Shown here: piece by piece, positions 32,170 through 41,479 of the stretch
Position numbering within the stretch: position 1 is the stretch's first letter
Layout: each line of letters starts with the position of its first letter
Source of the DNA: Symbiodinium natans
Lineage: Eukaryota > Sar > Dinophyceae > Suessiales > Symbiodiniaceae
DNA length: 64,000 nucleotides
Direction: 5' to 3'
NCBI GenBank assembly: GCA_905221605.1
Contig: CAJNDS010000047.1
Span: 372,001 to 436,000 of the forward strand
Notes under the pieces: model-generated
The model's database searches: none
Seen by the model: the letters and a program-made list of their open reading frames with translations, nothing else
What the model was told of the DNA's origin: nothing
Translations under genes and position numbers: made by a program

Positions 32170-32960
32170 CTTGAAAATGATGGCAGCTAAGTACTAGCCT
32201 AGATCAAGAAGATGCAAATTCACAGCAGGCTCGTCTGGAAAACACTGACACACACACACACACAAAGACACACGCACACGTGTCCGAGAGACAGAATGTC
32301 TGACTAGGGATCGGTCCATTAATAGACCTGAGCTGTCGGCCAGATCACAAAATGAGCCTGGTTGTGGCCTGATGAACAGGCTGCGAACTTTCCCACAGTC
32401 TTACCCCCCCTCTTAACCCCGAAGCCTTGAAACCAAGCCTCAGAACCCTAAACTTTCTAACGAAAAGTATTTATAATAGAGCCTGAAACCCTAAAAAATC
32501 TAATCCAGCCCCAAAGTTTAAAAACCCTATGAGATCAGTCACGGGCCACGGGCTCTGATGTCTGGCCAACGACTACTGCATCTGTATCACGTCCGTGCAA
32601 GGAACAGCATCAGGGCTAAGATCAATGATAAACAAACAAGTAATGCTGTAGTGTAGAACAGCAAGAACACCCTGGGAAAGTATCATGTCGTGATGAAGTA
32701 CAAGCACGTCAAGCCCCACAGTCTGACGCTGTACAAAATTTTGCACGGCAAGGCTGACAGACTAGAGCTGCAAAATGCCGCTCGAGCAGGGCACGATGAC
32801 CTGCTTATCCAGGACAAGAGCCAGCTTTTGTGGGGTGACTCTGCCATTCAGAACCTTGACAGCCCACATCCACTTCACTTTGGAACTCTTTTCCACCAAG
32901 GCATGAACCTGCGCACCACCATGTCAAGAAGAATCAATTACAATTACTCCTCATGGCTAC
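32170..32960. other. Interval with CA microsatellite and degenerate CCCTAAA words
   Basis: It contains (CA)n near 32,250-32,275, scattered CCCTAAA-like words (32,395-32,530) and a plus-strand frame at 32,690-33,022 that I judge a shadow of minus-strand coding DNA. No independent gene is supported. Confidence 0.5.
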
Positions 32961-33766
32961 TAAACCTTCAACGCAAAAATCATGCACAATCTGACAAAGG
33001 CCTGCTTCTGCAAGCCGTCTAGCACAAAGAAGATGTTGGGCTTCGTCATTGTCCAAGCACTCACAGATGCATCTCGGGCGAACTTCGGATACTTCCAGAA
33101 CTCCTTCACGTCCTTTTCCTGGGCCAGCGCCTCCACGGAAACCATCCTCAGTTTGTTGAAGTCGCCGTCTGGCCCATCCGCCACGATCACTTGCGAGTTC
33201 AACTTGTACACGTACTCGAAGCTGTCTGGCGGCTTCTCGTGGCATTGCTTCATCTTTCCATCGGCTGTCAGGTGAAGGATTGTTCCGGGGAAGATTTTTT
33301 TGTTTGTGGTCATGCGATTCTTCTGCAGGGAAGTGATGAGGAGCTCTGGCGACAGGGCGTAGGTGTATTCCTGCGAAACGAAGGTGGCAAGGGTACCTTC
33401 CGGGACAGGGTCCACCTCATTCTTGGCTTTGTTTGACTCCTTTCCCTTACCCTTTCCCTTGGGCGTCTTCTCCGCCCCACCATCTTCTGCTGGATCTTTG
33501 GATTGGGGAGGTTGAACGGGTGTCTTGCTAGCAGGTTCGCTGCCAGGCTTGAGCCCCTTGCCAGGCTCCGGCCCCTTGCCAGGCTCCTCCTTGTCTTTCG
33601 AGTCTGGCTCTGACCCTGCGGCCTTGCCATCTGCGAACCACGACTGCACAAAGCGCTTCAGGCTGGTCGACTCACTGGCTCTGACGGCAGACCTGCAGTT
33701 GCATCGAAAGCTATTGTGGATAGACACAAGCCACATGGAACAACGCGCTGTCTGGAAGTTATACAC
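32960..33766 (-). CDS. Exon block: Lys/Pro/Gly-rich linker plus globular C-terminal domain
   Basis: Minus-strand open block of 268 codons. Residues 50-115 form a low-complexity linker with KGxxPGKG and GKGKGKE words. After this comes a compact domain with TLATFVSQEYTYALSPELLI, KKIFPGTILHLTADGKMKQC and NKLRMVSVEALAQEKDVKEF. The text resembles a small beta-rich module, but I could not match it to a family. It ends at a stop at 32,960. The upstream block in a different frame (33,658-34,026) implies an intron between them. Confidence 0.5.
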   Translation of the reverse strand: MYNFQTARCSMWLVSIHNSFRCNCRSAVRASESTSLKRFVQSWFADGKAAGSEPDSKDKEEPGKGPEPGKGLKPGSEPASKTPVQPPQSKDPAEDGGAEKTPKGKGKGKESNKAKNEVDPVPEGTLATFVSQEYTYALSPELLITSLQKNRMTTNKKIFPGTILHLTADGKMKQCHEKPPDSFEYVYKLNSQVIVADGPDGDFNKLRMVSVEALAQEKDVKEFWKYPKFARDASVSAWTMTKPNIFFVLDGLQKQAFVRLCMIFALKV

Positions 33767-33779
33767 AAGTAACTGTGTT

Positions 33780-34026
33780 CAGTATGGACGAGTGACATGT
33801 CCCAGCTGGAACCAAAGTCCATGTAAAAAAAGGACCCGCTGGCGACCCCGCACTGGTTCCTGGTCTTGACCACGATCTGGTACAGGCTGTCTGACAAGCC
33901 TCGAGACAAATCCATCTTCAAGTGACAATTGGCTCTTCTGCCCGAGGAGACTGGCTGGACTCTTGCCCCGCATCCCACCATGACGGAATACAGATCCTCA
34001 TTCACATGCCCCGTCTCAAAGGCCAC
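33780..34026 (-). CDS. Upstream exon of the linker-domain gene
   Basis: Minus-strand block beginning MAFETGHVNEDLYSVMVGCG, with CHLKMDLSRGLSDSLYQIVV and ASGSFFYMDFGSSWDMS. The pattern of short strands suggests an extracellular or beta-sandwich-like fold, but no signal peptide is visible and no family was recognised. The continuing frame below about 33,780 is probably intronic. Confidence 0.4.
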
Positions 34027-34285
34027 GCCTGAACTGCAAAAGCACTTGCCCTCAGTGACTCAGAGACCAAACAACGCGACAAAAGACACAAAGGTCACAG
34101 CTGCAAAGTCCTGCCTTGTGCTCTGACAACTCGTGCTGCGAGGTCAGGGTGTGCATTCACGAGTTGCACAACTGCAGCTTGGCTATCGAAGTGGAGAGCC
34201 GAGACGGAGCACACAATCTCTCCGTCCCTGTATGACTTGCGGGCTTGCAGTGCAACCTAAGCCACGTGTGCACTGCAAGGGTTAG

Positions 34286-34672
34286 TCACCTGCCTGTAAC
34301 ACCGCCCAAATGAAGCCGAGCAGCAGTCTTGCCATCTGACATGGCCAACGCAAGGTCCCAAGCCGAGAGTTCTCTGCGCAAGAGTTTCTCCATCCCAGTC
34401 TCCAAGTCTGACACCCGGCGGTTAAGCCCATCAAAGGGCCCAGGCGAGGCACCCAGGCTCACTTCCTTCACATACACGACCTGTTCTTGCCAAGGAGGGG
34501 CCTGCATGAAGATGTACGGTATGTCATCTGCCTGCACAGGCCTCGCCCTCTTGTTGCCGATGAGCCGTTTTGCTTCATCCATTTTCAAGTGCGCGGCCAT
34601 CTCTTCCAGCAGCACCTTGCCGTGCTCCATGCTGTGCCGTGAAGGACCCTGAACGAGGGCGACCACCTGAAG
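34286..34672 (-). CDS. 3' exon of the 34.3-35.9 kb gene
   Basis: Minus-strand block reading VLLEEMAAHLKMDEAKRLIG, KRARPVQADDIPYIFMQAPP and LNRRVSDLETGMEKLLRREL, a helical and partly coiled-coil segment ending at a stop at 34,286. It is in a different frame from the larger block upstream. A splice near 34,670-34,810 is needed to join them. No known family. Confidence 0.45.
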   Translation of the reverse strand, partial: LQVVALVQGPSRHSMEHGKVLLEEMAAHLKMDEAKRLIGNKRARPVQADDIPYIFMQAPPWQEQVVYVKEVSLGASPGPFDGLNRRVSDLETGMEKLLRRELSAWDLALAMSDGKTAARLHLGGVTGR

Positions 34673-34799
34673 GCAGGGAGCAAGACACGGCAGCAGCACG
34701 AAACCCCGAGTAGAGACTGACACAACGCCTGCAAACGCCACAGAGGACCAGCCTCGCCGGTCTGGGTCTGGCATGCCACAAGAGCCCCCGGGTGCGAAG

Positions 34800-35883
34800 T
34801 TCGGGTGGTCACCACTGACCAGGAGGCCTGTGAGCTCTGGAAAGCCCCCTGCAGGAGTTTGACGTAGTGGTCTTGCGCGTTTGCAAACAACCAGACATCG
34901 ACCTTATACTCCCGGGCCAGCTCTCTTTCGGCCTTGCTCTTCTTCTTCTTCGGGGCTTTGTCGATCTCCACATCAAGGTCTGGCTCACAAAGCTTCTCTG
35001 TGACGTCCTGCTCGTCTTGGCCTTGGTCGCGGCCTTCCAAGTCGTCTGACGGGAACTCTTCGTCGACATGCGGCGGTTCGTCAGTGTCCTCCGGGACGGG
35101 CGCCTGACGTAGGGGACAGGTGGGATCTGTGCACCTCAACCGCAGTTTTTCCCACGAAAACGCCCGCACTTGGTTGCACGGGACGGTTGTTGGCACCATG
35201 TCTTTGTCTGACGAAGTGCTGGGCTGGTAGATCAAGTAGCTTGGCCTCTTGTTCTTTGTCTGGCCATCCCCGGCCGTCATCTGGACGACGAACGGCTGAC
35301 GGTTTGGCAGGAGTTTGTGGAGTCTGGCGGTGACCAAGGGGATGAGGTCGAACCGCCGTCCAATGGTGATGCCCACACTGACGTACTTCATCGGGTCTGG
35401 CAGAGCCTGTGCGACTGCATGCCAAGCCAAATCCAAGGAATCAAGAATGATTTTAGCCTTCGAGGTTGGCTGATCCACAAGGATGATGCCACGGCAGTGC
35501 GCCTTCAAACCCTTCACGGCCTCCTTGAAGTCTGACGGACAGTTAAGGACATGGATCTTCTCGAGGATGGAGGCCGAGAGCTCGGTCGCCTTCACCACGA
35601 GTGGGTCCTCAGGCTCAGTCTCAGGGGCCACCACCACGTCGCACGCATGGTCTGCCAGCATGTCAACGTCCTCATGCTGCTGGTCGTCTGGCTTATCCTG
35701 ATTGACAGGCTCCTCCGCGGCAGCATCTGACGCATGCCCTCCAGAATCAGTCTTGCCGCTCTTCTTCTCCTCGAGGGCTTCGATCGTCTTGCGACACTCT
35801 TCGATTCCAGAGTTGGGGATGTTGGCCTTGCCATTCAGCGGATGTCCGGCAAGGATGCAATTCCTTATGACTCGTAAACTCAA
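34800..35883 (-). CDS. Large exon block (about 360 codons), unrecognised, acidic-basic
   Basis: Minus-strand frame open from 35,883 to 34,585. The coding-like part runs to about 34,800. It starts LRVIRNCILAGHPLNGKANI, passes an acidic Asp/Glu-rich stretch, then a globular part (AVKGLKAHCRGIILVDQPTS and YVSVGITIGRRFDLIPLVTA). A CTDPTCPLRQ word follows, then a Lys-rich segment (DKAPKKKKSKAERELAREYK). At least nine YCAGAC heptamers lie inside, read as Ser-Asp, Pro-Asp or Gly-Gln-Thr depending on frame. No domain was recognised, and no ATG defines the 5' end. Confidence 0.55.
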
Positions 35884-35889
35884 GTGAAA

Positions 35890-36022
35890 GAGGCAAAGAA
35901 TTCACAGCACTGTACACCTCAAAGCTAGCTGAGCCATTGCCTGCAAGCAGCATGATCTTCACACGGCCCCGCTCTGAAATAAGCATCTTTACAGTGCGAT
36001 CGAAAGAAGGGACTTGCTTCAC
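35890..36022 (-). CDS. Small upstream exon
   Basis: Minus-strand block: MKQVPSFDRTVKMLISERGR then VKIMLLAGNGSASFEVYSAV. The alternating hydrophobic pattern suggests two beta strands. It lies directly upstream of the large block and in another frame, so an intron near 35,885 is likely. Short and uncertain. Confidence 0.35.
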
Positions 36023-36224
36023 AACCGAGCCGTACTTCTGCGTTGTGAGCTTCGCCCAGTTCTGGGCCTAAGTTTGTCAGTGCCCCCCTCTAATGCTCGT
36101 AGACTAGACTAGCAGCAGGCACTGTAAGCGAGCCGAGGTGCTCTCAGCATGGGCGCACAGAAATCGGTCTTGAATTGCTCCTTCGTGACGCCCCTGTCCA
36201 GGTCTAGCGTGTCGAATAGGCATC

Positions 36225-36525
36225 TCAAGGAAGCTTCGGCGAAATCCACCGAAAGCCTCTGACCTCAGCATTGACCAAAAGATGAGTTGCGAAGCACACA
36301 TGCATCACGACCGTGCACTGACGTGCAACCGCAGCGCGAGATTCCTCACCCAAGCCAGTCAGGAAAGGGTTGCCGAAGACGTATCCTTGGGTGAGGTCAG
36401 GTCCTTGGCCACCAAGCACATCGGAAACAAGGAACTGGGAGCCAGACCACTGACAAGACAACTTAAAAACGACTGAATTCACAGAAAGTGTCGTGTTGCC
36501 AGCAAGCACAAAGTAGAGTCTGTCA
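36225..36525 (-). CDS. Exon block
   Basis: Minus-strand block: DRLYFVLAGNTTLSVNSVVF, KLSCQWSGSQFLVSDVLGGQ, QCTVVMHVCFATHLLVNAEV. It looks like a strand-rich globular segment. It overlaps in a different frame with the tail of the block 36,479-36,916, so the boundary between the two lies around 36,525. ACTGACAG there is a possible acceptor, not verified. Confidence 0.4.
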
Positions 36526-36539
36526 GTGTAATTGCAGCC

Positions 36540-36916
36540 TTCATCCAAAGGTGCACTGTGGATCGTTTGGATGGCCCCAGCTGCGCCACCATGGCAGCCT
36601 CAGCCTTGGCGGTGTCTCCGCCAGGCGTCTTCTCCATGAAGGTCTTGCAGATCTGCACCTTCAAGTGCACGCTGTGGGCACGCACCTTGGTGTTCTCACC
36701 TTCGTGGGACATGGACCAAAAGAGTCTGACGGCGGCCTCATCATCATCCTGGAACTTGATCTTCTCCATCGGAAGGCCCATCTGAAAGACCTCAAGAAGG
36801 GGAGCAGTGACCCAGTCTGACTGCTCTGCGTCTTGCCAGATGACCTTGGCACGAACGAGTGCGCACACCCACTGCTTCCCGTCAGCCAACTTCAGCAGGC
36901 CATCGGGGCAGCGCAT
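36540..36916 (-). CDS. Exon block with ATG, unrecognised
   Basis: Minus-strand block starting at an ATG (36,916): MRCPDGLLKLADGKQWVCAL, then VIWQDAEQSDWVTAPLLEVF, KIKFQDDDEAAVRLFWSMSH and VHLKVQICKTFMEKTPGGDT. A clean globular-looking sequence of about 125 residues. It may be an internal exon with an internal Met rather than the gene start. No family was recognised. Confidence 0.45.
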
Positions 36917-37284
36917 TTGGTTTCCTTCACTGTCGAGTCTGACAGTGGGCTGGGCAACCGATCTTGCAGTTCCGAACTCACCTGCTTGCAGTCTGGCGAG
37001 AAGCTCGGAGACTCTGTCCTGTCAAAGCAAAACTCAGCACGGCATCATAACCCTACAGGTCAGAACTGAATGACTGCTTCAAGCTGCCGGCCTCATCAAT
37101 GTCACGGTGGCCGGACTCGATGCTGAGCGAAAGGTCTTCCAGCCGGAAACGTTCATACCCACAGGAGATAGGGCGCAGCGCCATGGCCCGTCTGACACAG
37201 GAGTCGGAGCAACCCCTTTGCGGACGAAGTTTCTGTGAACGGCAGGGCCCTCCCAGACCTGATTTGCACACCTGCTTGCGACTA

Positions 37285-37660
37285 ACCCCAAATTTAGCTT
37301 GCTAGTGGTTAGGCTCCTATCTTCTGGGTTGTTCCAGAGGGACCCTGGCAAGCAAGTCTGACAGCCTCAATCTCACGCACAAATTGCATGCCAAGCTGCC
37401 AAGTACCATGTTGCATCAAGTGAACCCCGAATTTAGGGGCCCAACCACTAGCAAACTAAACTGTTGGTGGAACAAGAGTAACCTCCAGGTGCGTGTTTCG
37501 GCCGCCGCGGGGGTTCCGAACCAAAAAAATAGGGATACAACCGTTGTAAACCTAAGTTCGGGCTTCGGAACCCCCAGCCGCCAGGATTTCAGGCTTCTTC
37601 ATTTAGTCCCGCAGCCATTAACAACCGAAATTCGTGGTTCGGAACCCCCTGCCGTCAGAT
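37285..37660. repeat. Inverted-repeat-bearing intergenic segment
   Basis: TTTAGCTTGCTAGTGGTT (about 37,293-37,310) is inverted as AACCACTAGCAAACTAAA (about 37,443-37,460). Separately, the word TTCGGAACCCCC occurs at about 37,566 and 37,640 and in inverse near 37,508-37,520. The arrangement looks like a small terminal-inverted-repeat element with nested repeats. No ORF inside it is convincing. Confidence 0.6.
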
Positions 37661-38123
37661 GTTGGGGCCGTGTTATTTTGTCTGGCATAGAACAGAAGGG
37701 TTGCTCTGTCGAGGCTCTGGCAGGACTGTCTGCGGCGGCAGCCAGCGACTGAAACTGGCCGAAGGCCTGACTTCGACGCACATGACGAAAATGGGGGGGG
37801 GGGTTCTCTTTGGCTGAGACTTACGCTTTGCAGGCTCTGGCTGAAACAGCAGCTTCGGCATCCCCTTGTGCGCGTGTGTGTATGCAGAAAAGCTACAGTC
37901 TAGTGTAGACGACACAGACATAACGTAGTCGTGGGTGTGAAGTGGGGCTTTCATATTACAGCAATGATGTGTCATGGCCAGGAATGATGCACATCTAGCA
38001 ATCCCCACAAAGCCATTGTTTTTGCACTGCGTCGGGCTTCGAGAAAGCAAGTGTTCATACTCATGTGACACCTGGTCATGACTGGTCTTGCAGCAGCCAC
38101 GACATCATAACTATGCACAAGAA

Positions 38124-38492
38124 CTACGACCGGTCTCGTGCACACGCGAGAGCGACAAGTGCGACCAGCCCAACACATCCCACATGCATGGCAGTGCCTA
38201 CCTGAGACCGGGCTGGGCAAAAGATGTCTGGCACCCCGTACAAGTTCTTCAGAGGCTCGCTGCTTGGAAATCCCATCAAAGCGGCCAGCTCCGCATCTAC
38301 AAGCCATCTCCTCCGGTCTGGCATCCACAAGAGGGAACCACTTCTCAGACATGGCAAACTTCCTGTCTGCTGCGAAGTCTGTATTGGCCTCTTCTCTGGG
38401 TTCTGGCTCAGGTCATAGACGACATTCCTGGTCTGACGCACAGCGCCTTGCTCCTGGTACTTTTGCAAATAGCCACGTTGCTTGTCTGTCAA
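38124..38492 (-). CDS. C5 cytosine methyltransferase, C-terminal exon (target recognition and motifs IX-X)
   Basis: Minus-strand block of about 122 codons ending at a stop at 38,124. It contains QNPEKRPIQTS and LPCLRSGSLLWMPDRRRWLV, DAELAALMGFPSSEPLKNL, and QVGTAMHVGCVGLVALVALA. The Leu-Pro-x-Leu-Arg word, the Glu-Leu-x-x-x-Met-Gly-Phe-Pro word and the Gln-x-Gly-x-Ala-Met word match the order of motifs IX and X at the C-terminus of cytosine C5 methyltransferases. It lies directly downstream of the catalytic exon, on the same strand in another frame, with a gap of about 170 bases that fits an intron. The Met-Gly-Phe-Pro and Gly-Thr-Ala-Met words are the decisive ones. Confidence 0.7.
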   Translation of the reverse strand: MTDKQRGYLQKYQEQGAVRQTRNVVYDLSQNPEKRPIQTSQQTGSLPCLRSGSLLWMPDRRRWLVDAELAALMGFPSSEPLKNLYGVPDIFCPARSQVGTAMHVGCVGLVALVALACARDRS

Positions 38493-38664
38493 CCTTAGAA
38501 CTTCGAGAACTAATGTCAGTGGTAGGGACAGCAGGGTTTCAATAGTTTAGGCTGCATATATTATATAAGGTTTCCAGGTTTGTTTAACTCGGGCCTTTGA
38601 AGGTTTGGAGTTGGAAGGGCAACACAGTCTGGGCATGAACAAGGCCAGAATCTACCCTTAAAGT

Positions 38665-39762
38665 TCAGACCAAGGGCAGGTAAGCCCATGAATCACTGCA
38701 GCCACTGACAGCTGGCAACTTCTTGCTGGCCCTGGCCTGGTTCTCCTCTTGCAACAGGCCCTGCTCGGAAGTCAACAAGAATTCTTCAAGATCCGGCTGC
38801 TTCTGCCAGTCCGCCAAGGATTGCGAAAGCTGACGGTACACCTCATGGACGTCTGACACTACTTCAATGTTGCGCCGGCGAAAAAGCACAGAGTACTTTC
38901 TTGGTCTGGCTATGATCCTGAAACCGCAATGCCAAGGATGTACTTCCAAAGTCACCACCTCAAACGTGTCTGACAGCAACTCTAACAGGATGCCCTCTTT
39001 GAACCCAGACACGTTCTCGTGGATGATAATCTTGCATTCACCCGTCCGAATTAGGTAAGCCCATGCGAGGAACAACACTATTCGGTTGTCTTGCGACCCC
39101 CCACGTGAGCCCATGGACGACCACACCTGGCAGGGCGATCCAGAAATATCCAGGTCTGGCGGGGCTGCCAGTCGGCATTGCGAGTGTAAGTGCTGCCTGC
39201 ATCTTGCAGCGATACCCTGACCGAGAAAAGCGTCTGGCATTCTGCTCCAGATGCCCCTCCAGTCCACTGTCTCGGAAAGTTCCGGCAAGTCCCGAAATCT
39301 CTCCATGATGTCATCGAATATATGGCAATCCTGGGGCAGCCGTGTTCGAAGCACCCTCTGGCGACTTGGTTGTTTCTCGCAAGCTGAGACAAGGTTAAAC
39401 TGAGGACCCACACCACCAGTAAGACCAGCAGCAGCGTGCTCCAATAGCTGCAACGCCAGCTCAGCAGAACCCAGACCAGAGAAATGGGTCGACACTCTCC
39501 AGGTTCTGGTCAAACACGACCGTTGCAGTTGGGCAGGCAGCATATGCCGGCCCAGCGCTTGAGCTGCGAGGTACGGCCAGCGAAAAGCCTGCATGATACC
39601 TGGCAGGGTGTCTGGCCCAGGGCCCACATGCTGTGGGATGTCTGGCTCCTCCACGTCCATTTCGTCCACGTCCATGACACTGTGCTGAGACACATCCATG
39701 TCAGAAGCATCGTCGTCGTTCAGCGCATCCAAATCTATGACATGCCCACAAGGCTGCGACAT
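38665..39762 (-). CDS. C5 cytosine DNA methyltransferase, catalytic exon
   Basis: Minus-strand frame of 365 codons from an ATG at 39,762. The N-terminal 50 residues are acidic (Asp/Glu-rich with DVSQHSVMDVDEMDVEEPD). Motif I reads HFSGLGSAELA (residues 93-103). An acidic SAM-pocket region, VSACEK, follows at about 125-130. Motif IV is SGSPCQVWSSMGSRGG (207-222) with the catalytic Cys at 211. Motif VI is HENVSGF (248-254). RPRKYSVLFRR (286-296) fits motif VIII. The enzyme would transfer a methyl group from S-adenosylmethionine to cytosine in DNA. The acidic tail may be a nuclear targeting or interaction segment. No reverse transcriptase, integrase or protease was found nearby, so a retrotransposon-borne origin, known for some dinoflagellate methyltransferases, is not shown here. 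The last residues before the stop may be intronic. Confidence 0.85.
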   Translation of the reverse strand: MSQPCGHVIDLDALNDDDASDMDVSQHSVMDVDEMDVEEPDIPQHVGPGPDTLPGIMQAFRWPYLAAQALGRHMLPAQLQRSCLTRTWRVSTHFSGLGSAELALQLLEHAAAGLTGGVGPQFNLVSACEKQPSRQRVLRTRLPQDCHIFDDIMERFRDLPELSETVDWRGIWSRMPDAFLGQGIAARCRQHLHSQCRLAAPPDLDISGSPCQVWSSMGSRGGSQDNRIVLFLAWAYLIRTGECKIIIHENVSGFKEGILLELLSDTFEVVTLEVHPWHCGFRIIARPRKYSVLFRRRNIEVVSDVHEVYRQLSQSLADWQKQPDLEEFLLTSEQGLLQEENQARASKKLPAVSGCSDSWAYLPLV

Positions 39763-39799
39763 GATGGGCCATGTGTCTTGCAGGCACTGTGGTCGAGTT

Positions 39800-40346
39800 C
39801 CCGAAAGCTCAACCCCTAATTTTTTAAACCCAACACCACTAAACTAAAACCTACACTGCACCCTGGTCAGATTAAGTCTAAGTTGCAAGCCTAAGTAGCA
39901 GGCCCGAACTCAAAATCTGAAGGCGGAGAGCATGGCACTACACAACCGCAGCGTGCAGCAATGCTAATGCTGATTCGGGTTTTGAAGGGCTTGACTTTCA
40001 GGAACCCCAAGCCCCGACAAGGAAGAAACACTGTGAGCTGAGACTCCAGCAGCCTTCAAACACCAAACTCCGGCAGCAGCGTCGAGCTGAATGTCCAGCA
40101 GCCTGCCACAGGCAGACTACAAGAGCTATTTGCCCAGCCGGCAAGGTAGTGCAAAACAACATCAACGATCCAACCGGTTTCTTTTCACACTGCACACGCA
40201 GCCCCTGCTGTGCTTGGCTTCCCAATGGCGCCATGGTCTGACAGTTGAAGGCAAAACTGTGTTGCTGGCTACTTGTCTGACAGTCGAGGCAAAAACTGTA
40301 TTGCTGGCTACTTGTCTGACAGCTCAGGCTACAACTGTCTTGCTGC
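39800..40346. other. Intergenic interval, tandem 40-base words
   Basis: From 40,215 to 40,345 a word of about 45 bases (TTGCTGGCTACTTGTCTGACAG and variants) occurs three times. The rest has no supportable gene. The minus-strand frame crossing it translates the repeat. Confidence 0.6.
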
Positions 40347-40907
40347 CTACCTTCCATCTATCGCCAAGGCCACTTTAAAGTCGCGCAGGAGCGTTGTCTT
40401 TCTTTTGGGGTTGTTGGTCTGACGCGAGAATCTGGCCTGACGAAAGACTTCGTAGCTGATAAAGGACTCCGCTGCTGTGCGCAACGTGTCCCAGGCCTCC
40501 GGGCTCAGCTTATGTGAGCTTTGGATGTCCTGGTCTGACGCCAAATTCGCGACAATGGCATGGCAAAGCCTCTTGAACTTTGCCCTGGGGATCTGGAAAG
40601 GCTTCTTGAGAAGCCGTTTGTCACGTTCGACACGAACGGACGTCTGGCCTGAGGACTTTTTGCCTGGCGTCCGCTTCTTCACGGTCTTGCACTCGGACTT
40701 GATGTCTTCCTTCAGCTTCTTCACAGCTGGGCCATGGTCGATCTTCTCTACCTTCACCTTCTTTGCTGCCACTAGGCCACACTGAACCTCGGCCTTCGCA
40801 ATCTTCGAGCCAGTCTGACGACAGGAACTGGCCTCAGACTCAACCTTGCTGTCTGACTCCAGCTTCCCCGCCGGGATTATCTTGCCCTTCACAATCTTGG
40901 AGCGCAT
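40347..40907 (-). CDS. Divergent histone-H3-like histone-fold protein with basic N-terminal tail
   Basis: A single uninterrupted minus-strand frame of 186 codons from an ATG (40,907) to TAG (40,347). The first 100 residues are Lys-rich and disordered (VKKLKEDIKSECKTVKKRT, GKKSSGQTSV), like a long histone tail. The core then follows the order of the H3 fold. PFQIPRAKFKRLCHAI (103-118) occupies the alpha-1 position. DIQSSHKLSPEAWDTLRTAA (127-146) with ESFISYEVFRQA (147-158) corresponds to the FQSSAV helix alpha-2. PKRKTTLLRDFKVALAI (167-183) corresponds to the AKRVTI/KDIQLARRI region. The FQSS-like word and the Lys-Arg-x-Thr word are the best anchors. It may package DNA or act as an H3 variant. 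It lies about 0.6 kb upstream, in transcription terms, of the methyltransferase. A chance resemblance cannot be excluded without a profile search. Confidence 0.55.
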   Translation of the reverse strand: MRSKIVKGKIIPAGKLESDSKVESEASSCRQTGSKIAKAEVQCGLVAAKKVKVEKIDHGPAVKKLKEDIKSECKTVKKRTPGKKSSGQTSVRVERDKRLLKKPFQIPRAKFKRLCHAIVANLASDQDIQSSHKLSPEAWDTLRTAAESFISYEVFRQARFSRQTNNPKRKTTLLRDFKVALAIDGR

Positions 40908-41479
40908 CCCGTAAACAGCCAGTAGTCGGCCGGCAATGGCAGCAGAAACTACGTTCCCCTGCTCTAGCTCAGCTTATGCTAGCGATGTGCAAAGCAACAC
41001 CTGTGGGTCTAGCACATGCGAAGCAATCTGGCAATGCGGCTAAAGAAAGTGGAATTGAAGCATCGTGAAATTCCAATCGGCCTGCCAGAGCTTGAACGTT
41101 GTCTGAAAACGCCACAAGAAATGCCAGCACTTAACAAGCGGTCTTGCTCCAAGCAGCACAGCAGCACGGCTGTAACAAAGCAGCCGTACCAGGAGAAATG
41201 CTTCTATGTCATGACTGTCAATGAACTCTGCAATGTATAACGCTAAATCCATGATCCTTCATGCTAAACCTGACTTGGAAACCAGTCCAGGAAACTGCTC
41301 AAAGCCGGTTTCGTGCCTGGAATGTGTCCCGGAGCATGGTCTTGCGCGGAATGAAGCCTGCAGGTAAACCCTAAAAAGCTTCAAAACCCCAACAAACCCT
41401 CAAAACCCTCGAAAGCCTCAAAACCCTCGAAACCCTCCAGCCCTCTAAACCCTAAACCCTAAACCCTATAACAAGCCTC

